Under the pieces are notes generated by a model. The model worked only from the letters and a program-made list of their open reading frames with translations, did not search any database and had not been told where the DNA came from. DNA of 64,000 bases from Microbulbifer agarilyticus S89 (GTDB taxonomy: Bacteria; Pseudomonadota; Gammaproteobacteria; Pseudomonadales; Cellvibrionaceae), in NCBI RefSeq assembly GCF_000220505.1, contig NZ_AFPJ01000037.1, positions 124,001-188,000 of the forward strand, given 5' to 3'. The first letter of the stretch is position 1, and each line of letters opens with the position of its first letter. Of this stretch, positions 1-8,344 are shown piece by piece. A program made the position numbers and the translations under genes.

Positions 1-2
1 TG

Positions 3-707
3 GACCCGGCCCAGCTGGTGTGCAACGCCAACCCGGACCTGGCAATCTGCGCAGACGCAAAGGCTAGCCTGCAACAATTGCTGGATGCTTTGCCCGCAAA
101 GGACAACACAAAAGCGCAGCAGCAAACCGCAACCGAGATAGAAGAACTGCTGCGCGGCTGTCGCAATGAATGGTGGCCGGGATCCGAAGGCCGCTACCCC
201 TGGGTACAGGCGCTGCGCGATGCGCTGCCGGAAAATGGTATTTTTGTTACCGACTCCACGCAGCTGGCGTATAACACCAACCACGCTTTGCGCCTGTTTG
301 AGCCGCGCAGCCACATCACCTGCACGACAGGCTATGGCACCCTGGGCTTCGCCCTGCCCGCGGCCATCGGCGCCGCGCTGGCCAGCCCGCGCCCGGTAAT
401 TGGCTTGATTGGTGACGGTGGCATCATGTTTACTCTCGGGGAACTGGCCGCCGCCGTTGAGCAAAAACTGTCACTGCCAATTCTGGTGTGGAACAACAGT
501 GGCTACGGTGAAATTCGCGATTTTATGGACGAGGCTGCGGTTGAACAGGAAGGTGTGAACCTGCACGCGCCGGACTTTGTCGGCCTCGCGCGCTCGTTTG
601 GCGCGGAAGGCTGTCGTATCGACAGCCCGGAACAGTTGAGCGAAGCGGTGGCCAATGCCTTTGCGCGCAAGGGACCGACGCTCATCGAGATTACTGCACC
701 GTCCTGA
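3..707 (+). CDS. TPP-dependent decarboxylase/acetolactate synthase family, C-terminal part
   Basis: Only the last 234 residues are present; the gene begins before the window and the frame is open from base 3. The visible part covers the end of the central domain and the whole C-terminal thiamine-diphosphate-binding domain. It shows the TPP/Mg2+ motif GDGG followed about 26 residues later by NN (LPILVWNNSGYGEI). This fold is shared by acetolactate synthase, benzoylformate decarboxylase and 2-ketoarginine (5-guanidino-2-oxopentanoate) decarboxylase. The aldehyde dehydrogenase 50 nt downstream suggests a decarboxylase whose aldehyde product is oxidised next, as in the arginine transaminase route (AruI plus a KauB-like enzyme). 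The family is secure, the substrate is inferred. Confidence 0.85.
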   Translation, partial: DPAQLVCNANPDLAICADAKASLQQLLDALPAKDNTKAQQQTATEIEELLRGCRNEWWPGSEGRYPWVQALRDALPENGIFVTDSTQLAYNTNHALRLFEPRSHITCTTGYGTLGFALPAAIGAALASPRPVIGLIGDGGIMFTLGELAAAVEQKLSLPILVWNNSGYGEIRDFMDEAAVEQEGVNLHAPDFVGLARSFGAEGCRIDSPEQLSEAVANAFARKGPTLIEITAPS

Positions 708-757
708 CGGCGGGCACGCAGAAAAATTCAGGGATTTACTAGGACTGCGAACACAAC

Positions 758-2191
758 ATGACAGATCTGAAAGCATTACCGACGCAAAAACTTTACATCA
801 ATGGCGAGTGGCGCGATTCCAAAGGCGGCAGCCTGCACCCGGTGATCAACCCGGCCACCGAGGAGACCCTGTGCGAAGTCATCCAGGGCTCCATGGAAGA
901 TGTGGACGACGCCGTGGCGGCAGCCAAAGCGGCGTTTAAAGAGTGGCGGCACAGCCGCGCGGCCAAACGCCAGGCACTGATGCACGCCATTGCCGACGGC
1001 ATGGAAGCGCGCAAACAGGATCTGGTTGCCGCGGTTTCCGAGGCACTGGGCTGTCCGGCGCATATCGCCGAATGGCTGCATGTGGATGGCCCCATTTACT
1101 CCATGCGCTATTACGCGGACCGCGCCGCGCTAATGGAGGAAACCGAAAAAGCCGCGCACTCAGTGGTGATGAAAGACCCTGTGGGCGTGTGCGGGTTTAT
1201 CACCCCGTGGAACTATCCCCTGCATCAGTTTGTAGGCAAGGTAGCCCCCGCACTGGCCGCTGGCTGCACCATGATCCAGAAGCCGTCAGAGATGACGCCG
1301 CTGCAGGATTACGTGATGGCGGAAATCATCGACGCCGCGGGCGTGCCGGCCGGTGTATTCAACCTGGTGCCTGGTGCCGGCCCCATCGTGGGTGCGGCCC
1401 TGTCCAGCCACGTGGATATCGACATGGTCTCGTTTACCGGCTCTACCCGCGCCGGTATCGAAGTGGCGAAAAGTGCCGCACCGACCGTCAAGCGTGTGAC
1501 CCAGGAATTGGGCGGCAAATCGCCGTTCATCATCACCCCTGACGCCGACCTTGAAGCTGCGGTGCGCTGGGGCTGTGAGGATGTATTCATCAACACCGGG
1601 CAGACCTGTACCGCGTTGACCCGCATGCTGGTACCCGCAGAGCGCTATGAAGAAGCCGTCGCCATTGCCAAGCAGGTCGCGGAAGAAGTCGCGATCGGTA
1701 CCGGTGAGAATGCCTTTATGGGCCCCTTGTCCTCCTCCCGCCAGCGCGAGATTGTGCGCAGCTATATCGACAAGGGCATCGCCGAGGGTGCGCGCCTGGT
1801 AACCGGCGGCAGCGAAGTGCCGGAAGGCCTGGCGCAGGGCTTTTACGTGAAGCCCACAGTATTTGCCGACGTGAACAACGATATGGCAATCGCTCGCGAA
1901 GAGATCTTCGGCCCGGTGACCTGCATGATCCCGTACAAAGACATGGAAGAAGCCATCGCCATCGCTAACGATTCCGAGTACGGACTTTCCAGCGGCGTGT
2001 GGGCCAAGGACGCGGAAGCGGCAATGCCGGTGGTGCGACGCCTCGAAGCCGGGCTGTGCTTCGTCAACGGCGGCGAGTTCAACTACGATGCGCCATTTGG
2101 CGGTGTGAAGCGTTCCGGCAATGGCCGCGAATTTGGCAATGCCGGCCTGGACGAGTTTATTGAACTGAAATCCGTGCAGCTGCCCGCATAA
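758..2191 (+). CDS. NAD(P)-dependent aldehyde dehydrogenase
   Basis: This 477-aa cytoplasmic enzyme is full length for the ALDH superfamily and oxidises an aldehyde to its acid. The N-terminal cofactor domain includes PWNYP (about 150-154), the Rossmann GSTRAG (228-233) and the catalytic Glu in QELGGK (E250). The nucleophilic Cys lies in NTGQTCTA (C284). It starts 50 nt after the TPP-enzyme gene, so the two probably form one transcript in which the decarboxylase makes the aldehyde. The exact substrate cannot be read from the sequence; 4-guanidinobutyraldehyde or another amino-acid-derived aldehyde would fit. A strong hairpin follows at 2216-2247. Confidence 0.93.
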   Translation: MTDLKALPTQKLYINGEWRDSKGGSLHPVINPATEETLCEVIQGSMEDVDDAVAAAKAAFKEWRHSRAAKRQALMHAIADGMEARKQDLVAAVSEALGCPAHIAEWLHVDGPIYSMRYYADRAALMEETEKAAHSVVMKDPVGVCGFITPWNYPLHQFVGKVAPALAAGCTMIQKPSEMTPLQDYVMAEIIDAAGVPAGVFNLVPGAGPIVGAALSSHVDIDMVSFTGSTRAGIEVAKSAAPTVKRVTQELGGKSPFIITPDADLEAAVRWGCEDVFINTGQTCTALTRMLVPAERYEEAVAIAKQVAEEVAIGTGENAFMGPLSSSRQREIVRSYIDKGIAEGARLVTGGSEVPEGLAQGFYVKPTVFADVNNDMAIAREEIFGPVTCMIPYKDMEEAIAIANDSEYGLSSGVWAKDAEAAMPVVRRLEAGLCFVNGGEFNYDAPFGGVKRSGNGREFGNAGLDEFIELKSVQLPA

Positions 2192-2215
2192 AAGCCTGCG
2201 AACGCCCCAAAAGTG

Positions 2216-2247
2216 GCGACGTGGTTGACGAGTCGCAATCACGTCGC
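2216..2247 (+). terminator. Strong stem-loop downstream of the aldehyde dehydrogenase
   Basis: GCGACGTG (2216-2223) pairs with CACGTCGC (2240-2247). Four more pairs inside (one G-U) make a 12-bp stem with an 8-nt loop. It lies 25 nt after the stop. No T-run follows, so it may be a hairpin without a U tract, an mRNA 3' stabiliser, or the first element of the structured leader of the next gene. Confidence 0.5.
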
Positions 2248-2448
2248 TATCTTTGCCCCCGAACATCAAGAGAGTGGCTGACGCCAACGCCAACCTGCCT
2301 ACCGGGGCAAGGTGGTTTCTCTTCATAGCATCGCACTTGTGCAGCGCTGTGTAGGGGATGGGGCTGTCGCTGGAACAATTAGGTTTCAGCACTGCAATCC
2401 AACCGGGATGCGATTTCACTACTGACGAATCGCCGCTTCCGCCGTCAG

Positions 2449-2469
2449 CCCTCCAGAACTTTTGGAGGG
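2449..2469 (+). promoter_or_regulatory. Hairpin that sequesters the ribosome binding site of the 71-aa gene
   Basis: CCCTCCA (2449-2455) is the exact reverse complement of TGGAGGG (2463-2469), with a 7-nt loop. The 3' arm is the Shine-Dalgarno sequence GGAGGG that ends 3 nt before the ATG at 2473. When folded, the stem would hide the RBS. This arrangement is known from RNA thermometers, riboswitch expression platforms and translational control sites. No known riboswitch class was recognised upstream. Confidence 0.5.
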
Positions 2470-2472
2470 AAC

Positions 2473-2688
2473 ATGTCCGAATTAAAGCTTACCAGTACCG
2501 ACGTTATCGAAATCCAGATTGCCTCCCAGCGCTGCCGTACCGCAGTCCGGGCGGTCAAACGCAGTGATCGACAACTGCTGTGGCAATTGCTGTTCGACAC
2601 AACGGAAGAGGCGCTGGCCTTCGCTACCCATTGTCGCGCCAGCGAAACGCCGGTCACGGCCCACAAGGCCTGCGAACTGGCGCTATAA
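2473..2688 (+). CDS. Small hypothetical protein, 71 aa
   Basis: I do not recognise the family. The start is well supported: ATG at 2473 with a strong GGAGGG Shine-Dalgarno sequence 3 nt upstream, itself inside a stem-loop. The product is soluble, with no membrane segment or signal peptide. A short beta-like start (TDVIEIQIA) is followed by a basic stretch (RCRTAVRAVKRSDRQ) and a helix (LLWQLLFDTTEEALAFATHC). It has two cysteines. It lies alone between the aldehyde dehydrogenase and kbl, with a structured 280-nt leader. The function is unknown. Confidence 0.65.
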   Translation: MSELKLTSTDVIEIQIASQRCRTAVRAVKRSDRQLLWQLLFDTTEEALAFATHCRASETPVTAHKACELAL

Positions 2689-2708
2689 ACACGACTGAAT
2701 ACAGGGAT

Positions 2709-2735
2709 GGGGAGAATCGTCATTAATGACTCCCC
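2709..2735 (+). repeat. Palindrome between the 71-aa gene and kbl
   Basis: A perfect 12-bp palindrome, GTCATTAATGAC (2719-2730), is flanked by GGGGA (2709-2713) and TCCCC (2731-2735), with a 5-nt insertion in the left arm. No T-run follows. It could terminate the preceding gene or be an operator for kbl-tdh, whose coding region begins about 140 nt downstream. Confidence 0.4.
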
Positions 2736-2873
2736 GGCCTACACTTACGGCTGGTCACACGTGGCTATTCTCACGCCAGAACCCACGTCAGCGTCGCTGC
2801 GGCCGTTAATTGGGAAGACCTCCCGGAACATCGCCCTACTGCCAAAAGCACAACAGGAGCCAATAACAACGTC

Positions 2874-4073
2874 ATGTCCAAGCCCGAGCAATTTTTCCAG
2901 CACCTGCGCGACGAACTGAAGCAGATCGAGGCCGACGGCCTCTACAAGCGCGAGCGCATCATCACCTCTCAGCAAAGCGCCGAGATTCAGGTAAACAACG
3001 ACTCCCAGGTACTGAACTTCTGCGCCAACAACTATTTGGGGCTGGCCAATGACCCACAGTTGATCCAGGCAGCCAAAGAAGGGCTCGACCAGTACGGCTT
3101 CGGCATGGCCTCCGTGCGCTTTATCTGCGGCACCCAGGACATCCACAAGGCGCTGGAATCCCGCCTTTCTGAATTCCTGCAGACCGAAGACACCATCCTG
3201 TATACCTCCTGCTTCGATGCCAATGGCGGCCTGTTTGAAACCCTGCTGGGCCCGGACGATGCCATCATCTCCGACGCCCTGAACCACGCCTCCATCATCG
3301 ACGGCGTGCGCCTGTGCAAGGCCAAGCGCTTCCGCTACGCCAACAACGACCTGAACGATCTGGAAGAACAGCTGAAAGCGGCCGATGCCGCCGGCGCCAG
3401 AACCAAGCTGATCGCCACCGATGGCGTCTTCTCTATGGACGGTGTAATTGCCGACCTGATAGGTATCTGCGACCTAGCCGACAAATACAACGCCCTGGTG
3501 ATGGTGGACGACTCCCACGCCGTCGGCTTCCTCGGCCAGCACGGCCGTGGCACCCATGAATACTGCGATGTGGTCGAACGCGTCGACATCATCACCGGCA
3601 CCCTCGGCAAGGCACTTGGCGGCGCGTCCGGTGGCTTCACCTCCGGCCGTAAAGAAATCATTGACCTGCTGCGCCAGCGCTCACGCCCTTACCTGTTCTC
3701 CAACTCCGTTGCCCCCGCCATCGTTACCGCATCCCTCAAGGTGCTGGATATGCTGGTAGAAGGTGGCGAGCTTCGGGAGAAGGTGCAGGCAAACTCCGAG
3801 TACTTCCGCAAGCGTATGAGTGAAGCGGGCTTCACCCTCGCCGGCGCCGACCACGCGATCATTCCAGTAATGATCGGCGACGCCGCACTGGCCCAGAAAA
3901 TGGCCGACAAGATGCTGGAGAAAGGCATCTATGTGGTGGGCTTCTTCTACCCGGTAGTCCCCAAAGGCCAGGCGCGTATCCGCACCCAGATGTCTGCCGC
4001 GCACACCCGCGAGCAACTGGACCGCTGCATCGATGCATTTATCGAAGTAGGCAAAGAACTGGAAATTATTTGA
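2874..4073 (+). CDS. kbl: 2-amino-3-ketobutyrate CoA ligase (glycine C-acetyltransferase)
   Basis: Kbl cleaves 2-amino-3-ketobutyrate with CoA to glycine and acetyl-CoA, the second step of threonine catabolism. It is a cytoplasmic PLP enzyme of the alpha-oxoamine synthase family. The protein is 399 aa, close to the E. coli enzyme (398). The PLP motif [13 protein letters not shown] places the Schiff-base lysine near residue 245. The substrate-binding NNYLGLA and the [10 protein letters not shown] motif (Asp contacting the PLP ring) are intact. Just 22 nt downstream lies tdh, which makes its substrate, so the pair is the usual kbl-tdh operon. A purine-rich stretch (caacaggagcc) sits upstream of the ATG. 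Confidence 0.96.
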   Translation: MSKPEQFFQHLRDELKQIEADGLYKRERIITSQQSAEIQVNNDSQVLNFCANNYLGLANDPQLIQAAKEGLDQYGFGMASVRFICGTQDIHKALESRLSEFLQTEDTILYTSCFDANGGLFETLLGPDDAIISDALNHASIIDGVRLCKAKRFRYANNDLNDLEEQLKAADAAGARTKLIATDGVFSMDGVIADLIGICDLADKYNALVMVDDSHAVGFLGQHGRGTHEYCDVVERVDIITGTLGKALGGASGGFTSGRKEIIDLLRQRSRPYLFSNSVAPAIVTASLKVLDMLVEGGELREKVQANSEYFRKRMSEAGFTLAGADHAIIPVMIGDAALAQKMADKMLEKGIYVVGFFYPVVPKGQARIRTQMSAAHTREQLDRCIDAFIEVGKELEII

Positions 4074-4095
4074 GCTGAGAGTTTTGAGTCGAGTT

Positions 4096-5121
4096 ATGAA
4101 AGCACTATCCAAGCTCAAGTCCGAACCAGGTATCTGGATGACGGACGTCGACGTGCCGGAACCCGGGCACAATGACCTGCTGATTAAAATTCGCAAAACC
4201 GCAATTTGCGGTACCGACATGCACATCTACAACTGGGACGAATGGTCGCAAAAAACCATTCCGGTACCCATGGTCGTAGGCCACGAATACGTGGGCGAAG
4301 TCGTCGGTATGGGACAGGAAGTCGCTGGCTTTAATGTGGGCGACCGCGTTTCCGGCGAAGGCCACATCACCTGTGGCCACTGCCGCAATTGCCGCGCTGG
4401 CCGACGCCACCTGTGCCGCAACACTTACGGTGTTGGTGTGGACCGCCAGGGCGCGTTTGCCGAATATCTGGTAATCCCCGCGCTGAATGCGTTCAAGATT
4501 CCCGACAACATTTCCGATGAACTGGCGTCGATCTTCGATCCATTTGGCAACGCGGTACATACCGCGCTGTCGTTTGATCTGGTGGGCGAAGACGTACTGA
4601 TCACCGGCGCCGGCCCGATCGGCATCATGGCCGCGGCGGTTGCCCGCCACGTGGGTGCCCGTCATGTTGTGGTGACCGATATCAACGATTATCGCCTCCA
4701 GCTGGCGGCAAAGATGGGCGCAACCCGCACCGTCAACGTCAGCAAGGAAAACCTGCCGGATGTAATGAAAGACATCGGCATGACTGAAGGTTTTGACGTG
4801 GGCCTGGAAATGTCCGGCGTCGCCGTCGCCTTCCGCGATATGCTGTCGGCAATGAACCACGGTGGCAAGATTGCAATGCTGGGGATTCCCCCGGGTGAGA
4901 TGGCCATCGACTGGAGCCAGGTGATTTTCAAAGGCCTGGTATTGAAAGGTATTTATGGCCGGGAAATGTTCGAGACCTGGTATAAGATGGCCAGCCTGAT
5001 TCAGTCGGGGCTCGACCTGTCACCTATCATTACCCACCAGTTCTCCGTGGACCAGTTCCAGCAGGGCTTTGACACTATGGGCTCTGGGGAATCTGGTAAA
5101 GTGATTCTCAACTGGCAGTAA
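4096..5121 (+). CDS. tdh: L-threonine 3-dehydrogenase
   Basis: Tdh oxidises L-threonine to 2-amino-3-ketobutyrate with NAD+. It is a zinc-dependent medium-chain dehydrogenase. With the ATG at 4096 the protein is 341 aa and begins [10 protein letters not shown], matching the E. coli length and N terminus; an in-frame TTG at 4084 is therefore not preferred. Catalytic-zinc residues are C38 (ICGTD) and the GHE motif near 63-65. The structural-zinc cysteines form the [15 protein letters not shown] cluster. The Rossmann motif is GAGPIG. It completes the threonine-to-glycine pathway with kbl just upstream. Confidence 0.96.
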   Translation: MKALSKLKSEPGIWMTDVDVPEPGHNDLLIKIRKTAICGTDMHIYNWDEWSQKTIPVPMVVGHEYVGEVVGMGQEVAGFNVGDRVSGEGHITCGHCRNCRAGRRHLCRNTYGVGVDRQGAFAEYLVIPALNAFKIPDNISDELASIFDPFGNAVHTALSFDLVGEDVLITGAGPIGIMAAAVARHVGARHVVVTDINDYRLQLAAKMGATRTVNVSKENLPDVMKDIGMTEGFDVGLEMSGVAVAFRDMLSAMNHGGKIAMLGIPPGEMAIDWSQVIFKGLVLKGIYGREMFETWYKMASLIQSGLDLSPIITHQFSVDQFQQGFDTMGSGESGKVILNWQ

Positions 5122-5207
5122 TCAGTCGCTTAAGCGGCCCCAGAAACGAACCTTCAAGCGCACGCACGGAAGCGTTGCGCCATGCATTCGCACAAGGAGA
5201 TGAAGAA

Positions 5208-5339
5208 ATGCTGAGAGTTATCGCCGTACTGGTGTTCGCCCTAATACTGCTCGCCCTCGCCGCACGCCTGTTTTACGACAACAAAGATAAAAACGAAACC
5301 GGCTGTATTGAACCGATAAAGTTCTATCAAATATCCTGA
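5208..5339 (+). CDS. Small single-pass membrane peptide, 43 aa
   Basis: This is a short reading frame with an excellent ribosome binding site: AAGGAG lies 8 nt before the ATG at 5208. The product starts MLRVIAVLVFALILLALAAR, a clear hydrophobic helix with a positive start, followed by a charged tail (FYDNKDKNETGC). It could be a small inner-membrane protein or a cleaved leader. It lies 86 nt after tdh and ends only 7 nt from the convergent antiporter stop. I do not recognise a family. The RBS and codon pattern make it a probable real gene, but conservation is untested. Confidence 0.55.
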   Translation: MLRVIAVLVFALILLALAARLFYDNKDKNETGCIEPIKFYQIS

Positions 5340-5346
5340 AGCGCGC

Positions 5347-6588
5347 CTAAACACCCAGTTTCTTGATAAGGCGCGAGCTGGTCGTACCCTGCACCAGCAG
5401 GGAAAACAGCACCACACCAAAGACCATCGACTGCACTGTCCACCAGTAAGGTAACTCCGTGGGCAGTGACAGTACCAATGCCACTGCAATCACACCGCGC
5501 AACCCGCCCCAGCTTAAAATCATGCGCCAGGAATTGGGAATTGGCGGCCCCACAAAGCGCGCAAATGGCGCTACCAAAAAAATCGACAGCGTGCGCGCCA
5601 CCAGCGCCGCCACTATCGCGATAATGATTGCCAGCCACTGGTGGGTAAACATGTCGAACGTAATCACCAGCCCCATAATCACGAAGATCAGCGCATTGAA
5701 AAACAGCCCCAGCCACTCCCAGGTCGGTTCCGCATGGCTTAGATAGGTGTCCTGCTGCTCGCGCAAACAGGAACGCGCGATAATGGCACATACCATTACC
5801 GAAAGAATGCCGGAGACACCGACCACGTGTTCCGCCAGATAGAAACTACCGAATGCCGCCAGCACCAACACCATCAGCGCAGCACCTGCGGACTTCAGAA
5901 ACAGAATCACAATGGCGGTCAGCAAACCACAGATGGTGCCCACCGCCAACCCACCGACAAACACGGTGACGAAATACAGGGAAAAACTCGCGAACCCGAA
6001 CAGCGACTCCCCTGTGGCCACCGTGCCCTCCATCACACTGTGACTGGCAATACCCAACGCAAAAGAGAACAACACGATCGCCGCGGCATCGTTAAACAGG
6101 CTCTCCCCTTCCACCAGTGTCAGCAACTGGTCATCGGCACCGCTCTGGCGCAAACGCGCCACCACACTGACTGGATCGGTGGCCGCAAGGATCGCCCCGG
6201 TAAGAAACGCCGCAATCCAGGGAAATCCTGTGGGGTGATGAATCCCGTAATAGACGAGCACCGCGGTAATCAGGCAACAGATCAGCACGCCAATGGTGGC
6301 GAGTAACAGAATCGGCCCCAGCCAGCGAAATAGGATAATCGGGTCGATCTTCCACGCAGACTCAAAGATCAACACCGGCAGGATGACGAAAAACACCAGC
6401 TGATGCAGGTTCTCTGCCCGCAGGCCGGTGTCGTAATCGAAGATGGGGAGGAGCATGCCGGCAATCACCCCGGCAATCAGGCAGCCGAGCGTACTGTCGC
6501 GCTTCAACATCCGCGCAATACCCAATCCCGCGACAGCAGCAGAAGCCATATACAAGCCCTGGCCAACCAGGGTAACGACGCCTTCCAT
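5347..6588 (-). CDS. CPA1-family Na+/H+ antiporter (NhaP-like)
   Basis: A 413-aa inner-membrane protein with about 12 hydrophobic segments, typical of the CPA1/NhaP cation:proton antiporters. The core motif ATDPVSVVARLRQ carries the conserved Asp of the exchange site. It is followed by EGESLFNDAAAIVLF, the other CPA1 signature. The start was set at 6588 because AAGGAG lies 9 nt upstream; an 18-residue extension has no such signal. The gene lies 28 nt after the FMN glutamate-synthase-like gene on the same strand, so the two are probably cotranscribed. A role in Na+ export and pH homeostasis is expected; ion specificity cannot be read. Confidence 0.92.
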   Translation of the reverse strand: MEGVVTLVGQGLYMASAAVAGLGIARMLKRDSTLGCLIAGVIAGMLLPIFDYDTGLRAENLHQLVFFVILPVLIFESAWKIDPIILFRWLGPILLLATIGVLICCLITAVLVYYGIHHPTGFPWIAAFLTGAILAATDPVSVVARLRQSGADDQLLTLVEGESLFNDAAAIVLFSFALGIASHSVMEGTVATGESLFGFASFSLYFVTVFVGGLAVGTICGLLTAIVILFLKSAGAALMVLVLAAFGSFYLAEHVVGVSGILSVMVCAIIARSCLREQQDTYLSHAEPTWEWLGLFFNALIFVIMGLVITFDMFTHQWLAIIIAIVAALVARTLSIFLVAPFARFVGPPIPNSWRMILSWGGLRGVIAVALVLSLPTELPYWWTVQSMVFGVVLFSLLVQGTTSSRLIKKLGV

Positions 6589-6616
6589 GGCGGTGTGCTC
6601 CTTGTTATTGATCGCT

Positions 6617-8161
6617 TTACGTATTCCTGCGGTCGCTCGCAATCACAGGGCGGGATTCCGCGAGCGAGGCAAGCGTCGTCAGTGGCACCGCGACACCGCG
6701 CTCACCAATGACCTCCAGATGGGAACGGCGCAACTGGCGCGGCTCCGGCACGCCGCAAGAGTGGGCAATGGTGCCGACCTCGTAATCGAGGTTACGCGCG
6801 TAATGGTAGACCCGTTCCGCCTTGTCCATGGGGTCCAGCCCCTGCTGCAGATCCGGATTGTGGGTGGTGACGCCCGTAGGACAGGTGTTTTTATTGCATT
6901 GCATTGCCTGAATACAGCCCAGCGCAAACATAAACCCGCGCCCGCAATTCACAAAATCCGCCCCCATGGCCAGCGCCCACGCCACCACCGACGGTGTCAG
7001 TAGCTTGCCCGCACAGATAATCTTGATCCGCTCACGCAGCCCGTAATCCTCAACCAGATCCACCACCATGGGCAGGCTGCGGTTCAAGGGTAGCCCCATG
7101 TAGTCCATCAGGCTCTGAGGCGCCGCGCCGCTACCGCCATCGGCGCTGTCGATATTGATAAAGTCCGGCGCACTGTCGACACCCCGGCGCAAAATCGCCT
7201 CGAACAAGTCGTGCAGCCAGTCGCTGGTACCGATCACACATTTTATTCCTGTGGGTTTGCCGGTGACCTCACGAATATGATTGATCATATCCAGCAAGCC
7301 ATCCACATCGCGGATCTCCGGGTGCCCATTGGGGCTGATGGAGTCCATGCCTACCGGGATACCGCGTACATGCGCGATTTCCGGTGTCACCTTCACGCCC
7401 GGCAATATCCCGCCCTTGCCGGGCTTGGCGCCCTGCGACAGTTTCAGCTCGAACATCTTGACCTGTTCTTGGCTGGCGACCGCACGCAGCTTTTCGTCAT
7501 CCAGATTGCCTTCCGCATCGCGCACACCATACTTGGCGGTACCCACCTGAAACACGATGTCGCAGCCGCCGACCAAATGGTGGGGAGACAATCCCCCCTC
7601 CCCGGTATTGAGCCAGATACCCGCCTTGGCGGCGCCCTTGGATAGCGCCGTTACCGCGGGGACCGACAGTGCGCCGAAGCTCATGCCGGAGATATTGAAG
7701 ATAGAGCGAGTGGTATAAGGCGTGCGCGCCACACCCTCCCCCAGAGTGATTTCACGAGCCGGTACCGCATCCTTGGCCAGGGTGGGGAACGGGTGATTCA
7801 GGAATACGATATCGCCCGGCTGGTTGAGCGGGCGGGTGGAGCCAAACGCGAGGGTGGAATCGATATTCTTTGCCGCGCGATACACCCAGCTGCGCTGGGC
7901 ACGGTTAAATGGCATCTCCTCCCGGTCGAGCGCGAAGAAGTACTGGCGGAAAAACTCACCCAGATGCTCAAACTGGTAGCGAAATCGACCCAAAACCGGG
8001 AAGTTACGCCGGATCGCCTGCTTGGTCTGACTGACGTCCGCCAGATACACGTACACCAGATACAGCACCAGGACCACCAGCCCGAAGGCAAACAGCATGG
8101 CGAAAATTTGTAGCACTTTAACCGCAAATGCGTAGATGGCGGCGACCGCTTGAAGATCCAT
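6617..8161 (-). CDS. Membrane-anchored FMN-binding glutamate synthase family protein
   Basis: This 514-aa protein has an N-terminal transmembrane helix (about residues 10-37, ending LVLYLVYVYLADV). The rest is the FMN/Fe-S (alpha/beta barrel) domain of the glutamate synthase large subunit. Visible motifs include SFGALS, GEGGLSPHH, GAKPGKGG, NIDSADGGSGAAPQ and a cysteine cluster CIQAMQCNKNTCPTG resembling the 3Fe-4S site. The glutaminase domain is absent, so it is not a complete GOGAT. This stand-alone family is widespread in proteobacteria but its reaction is not settled. An antiporter gene follows 28 nt downstream. Confidence 0.88.
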   Translation of the reverse strand: MDLQAVAAIYAFAVKVLQIFAMLFAFGLVVLVLYLVYVYLADVSQTKQAIRRNFPVLGRFRYQFEHLGEFFRQYFFALDREEMPFNRAQRSWVYRAAKNIDSTLAFGSTRPLNQPGDIVFLNHPFPTLAKDAVPAREITLGEGVARTPYTTRSIFNISGMSFGALSVPAVTALSKGAAKAGIWLNTGEGGLSPHHLVGGCDIVFQVGTAKYGVRDAEGNLDDEKLRAVASQEQVKMFELKLSQGAKPGKGGILPGVKVTPEIAHVRGIPVGMDSISPNGHPEIRDVDGLLDMINHIREVTGKPTGIKCVIGTSDWLHDLFEAILRRGVDSAPDFINIDSADGGSGAAPQSLMDYMGLPLNRSLPMVVDLVEDYGLRERIKIICAGKLLTPSVVAWALAMGADFVNCGRGFMFALGCIQAMQCNKNTCPTGVTTHNPDLQQGLDPMDKAERVYHYARNLDYEVGTIAHSCGVPEPRQLRRSHLEVIGERGVAVPLTTLASLAESRPVIASDRRNT

Positions 8162-8191
8162 TCCCTAATCCCTGCACTGTCTCTGTTATTG

Positions 8192-8223
8192 AGTACTCCT
8201 CACAAATACGTATGGAGAGTACT
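8192..8223. promoter_or_regulatory. Inverted repeat in the divergent promoter region
   Basis: AGTACTC (8192-8198) and GAGTACT (8217-8223) form a perfect 7-bp inverted repeat with an 18-bp spacer. It is 30-60 bp upstream of the minus-strand glutamate-synthase-like gene and also upstream of the plus-strand radical SAM gene. It may be an operator for one of them; no known regulator motif was recognised. Confidence 0.3.
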
Positions 8224-8294
8224 GACCAGTCATTGTATGACCTCCCGCACGCCCTTGCACGGTGCTCTTGCGCCCCTCAGCCTATGGCAATAAA

Positions 8295-8310
8295 CTGTAT
8301 ATCCATACAG
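8295..8310. promoter_or_regulatory. LexA (SOS) box
   Basis: The site CTGTATATCCATACAG fits the LexA half-site rule CTG-N10-CAG. It is palindromic except for its two central bases and matches 14 of 16 bases of the enterobacterial consensus core. It is centred about 42 bp before the radical SAM start at 8345, where a repressor would overlap the promoter. From memory, the Pseudomonas aeruginosa homologue PA0069 is also reported as LexA-controlled, which agrees with this placement. Confidence 0.75.
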
Positions 8311-8344
8311 ACCATATCCAGCACCAGATCCTAGCCTGAAGCAC

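Noticed and set aside
2192-2472. A known glycine or threonine riboswitch before the 71-aa gene
   Set aside because: No conserved core of any known class was recognised, and kbl-tdh is one gene further on. It is reported only as an unidentified structured leader.
2707-2919. A 70-codon plus-strand frame overlapping the kbl start
   Set aside because: It begins within a palindrome, lacks a clear RBS and overlaps the start of kbl by 46 nt in another frame.
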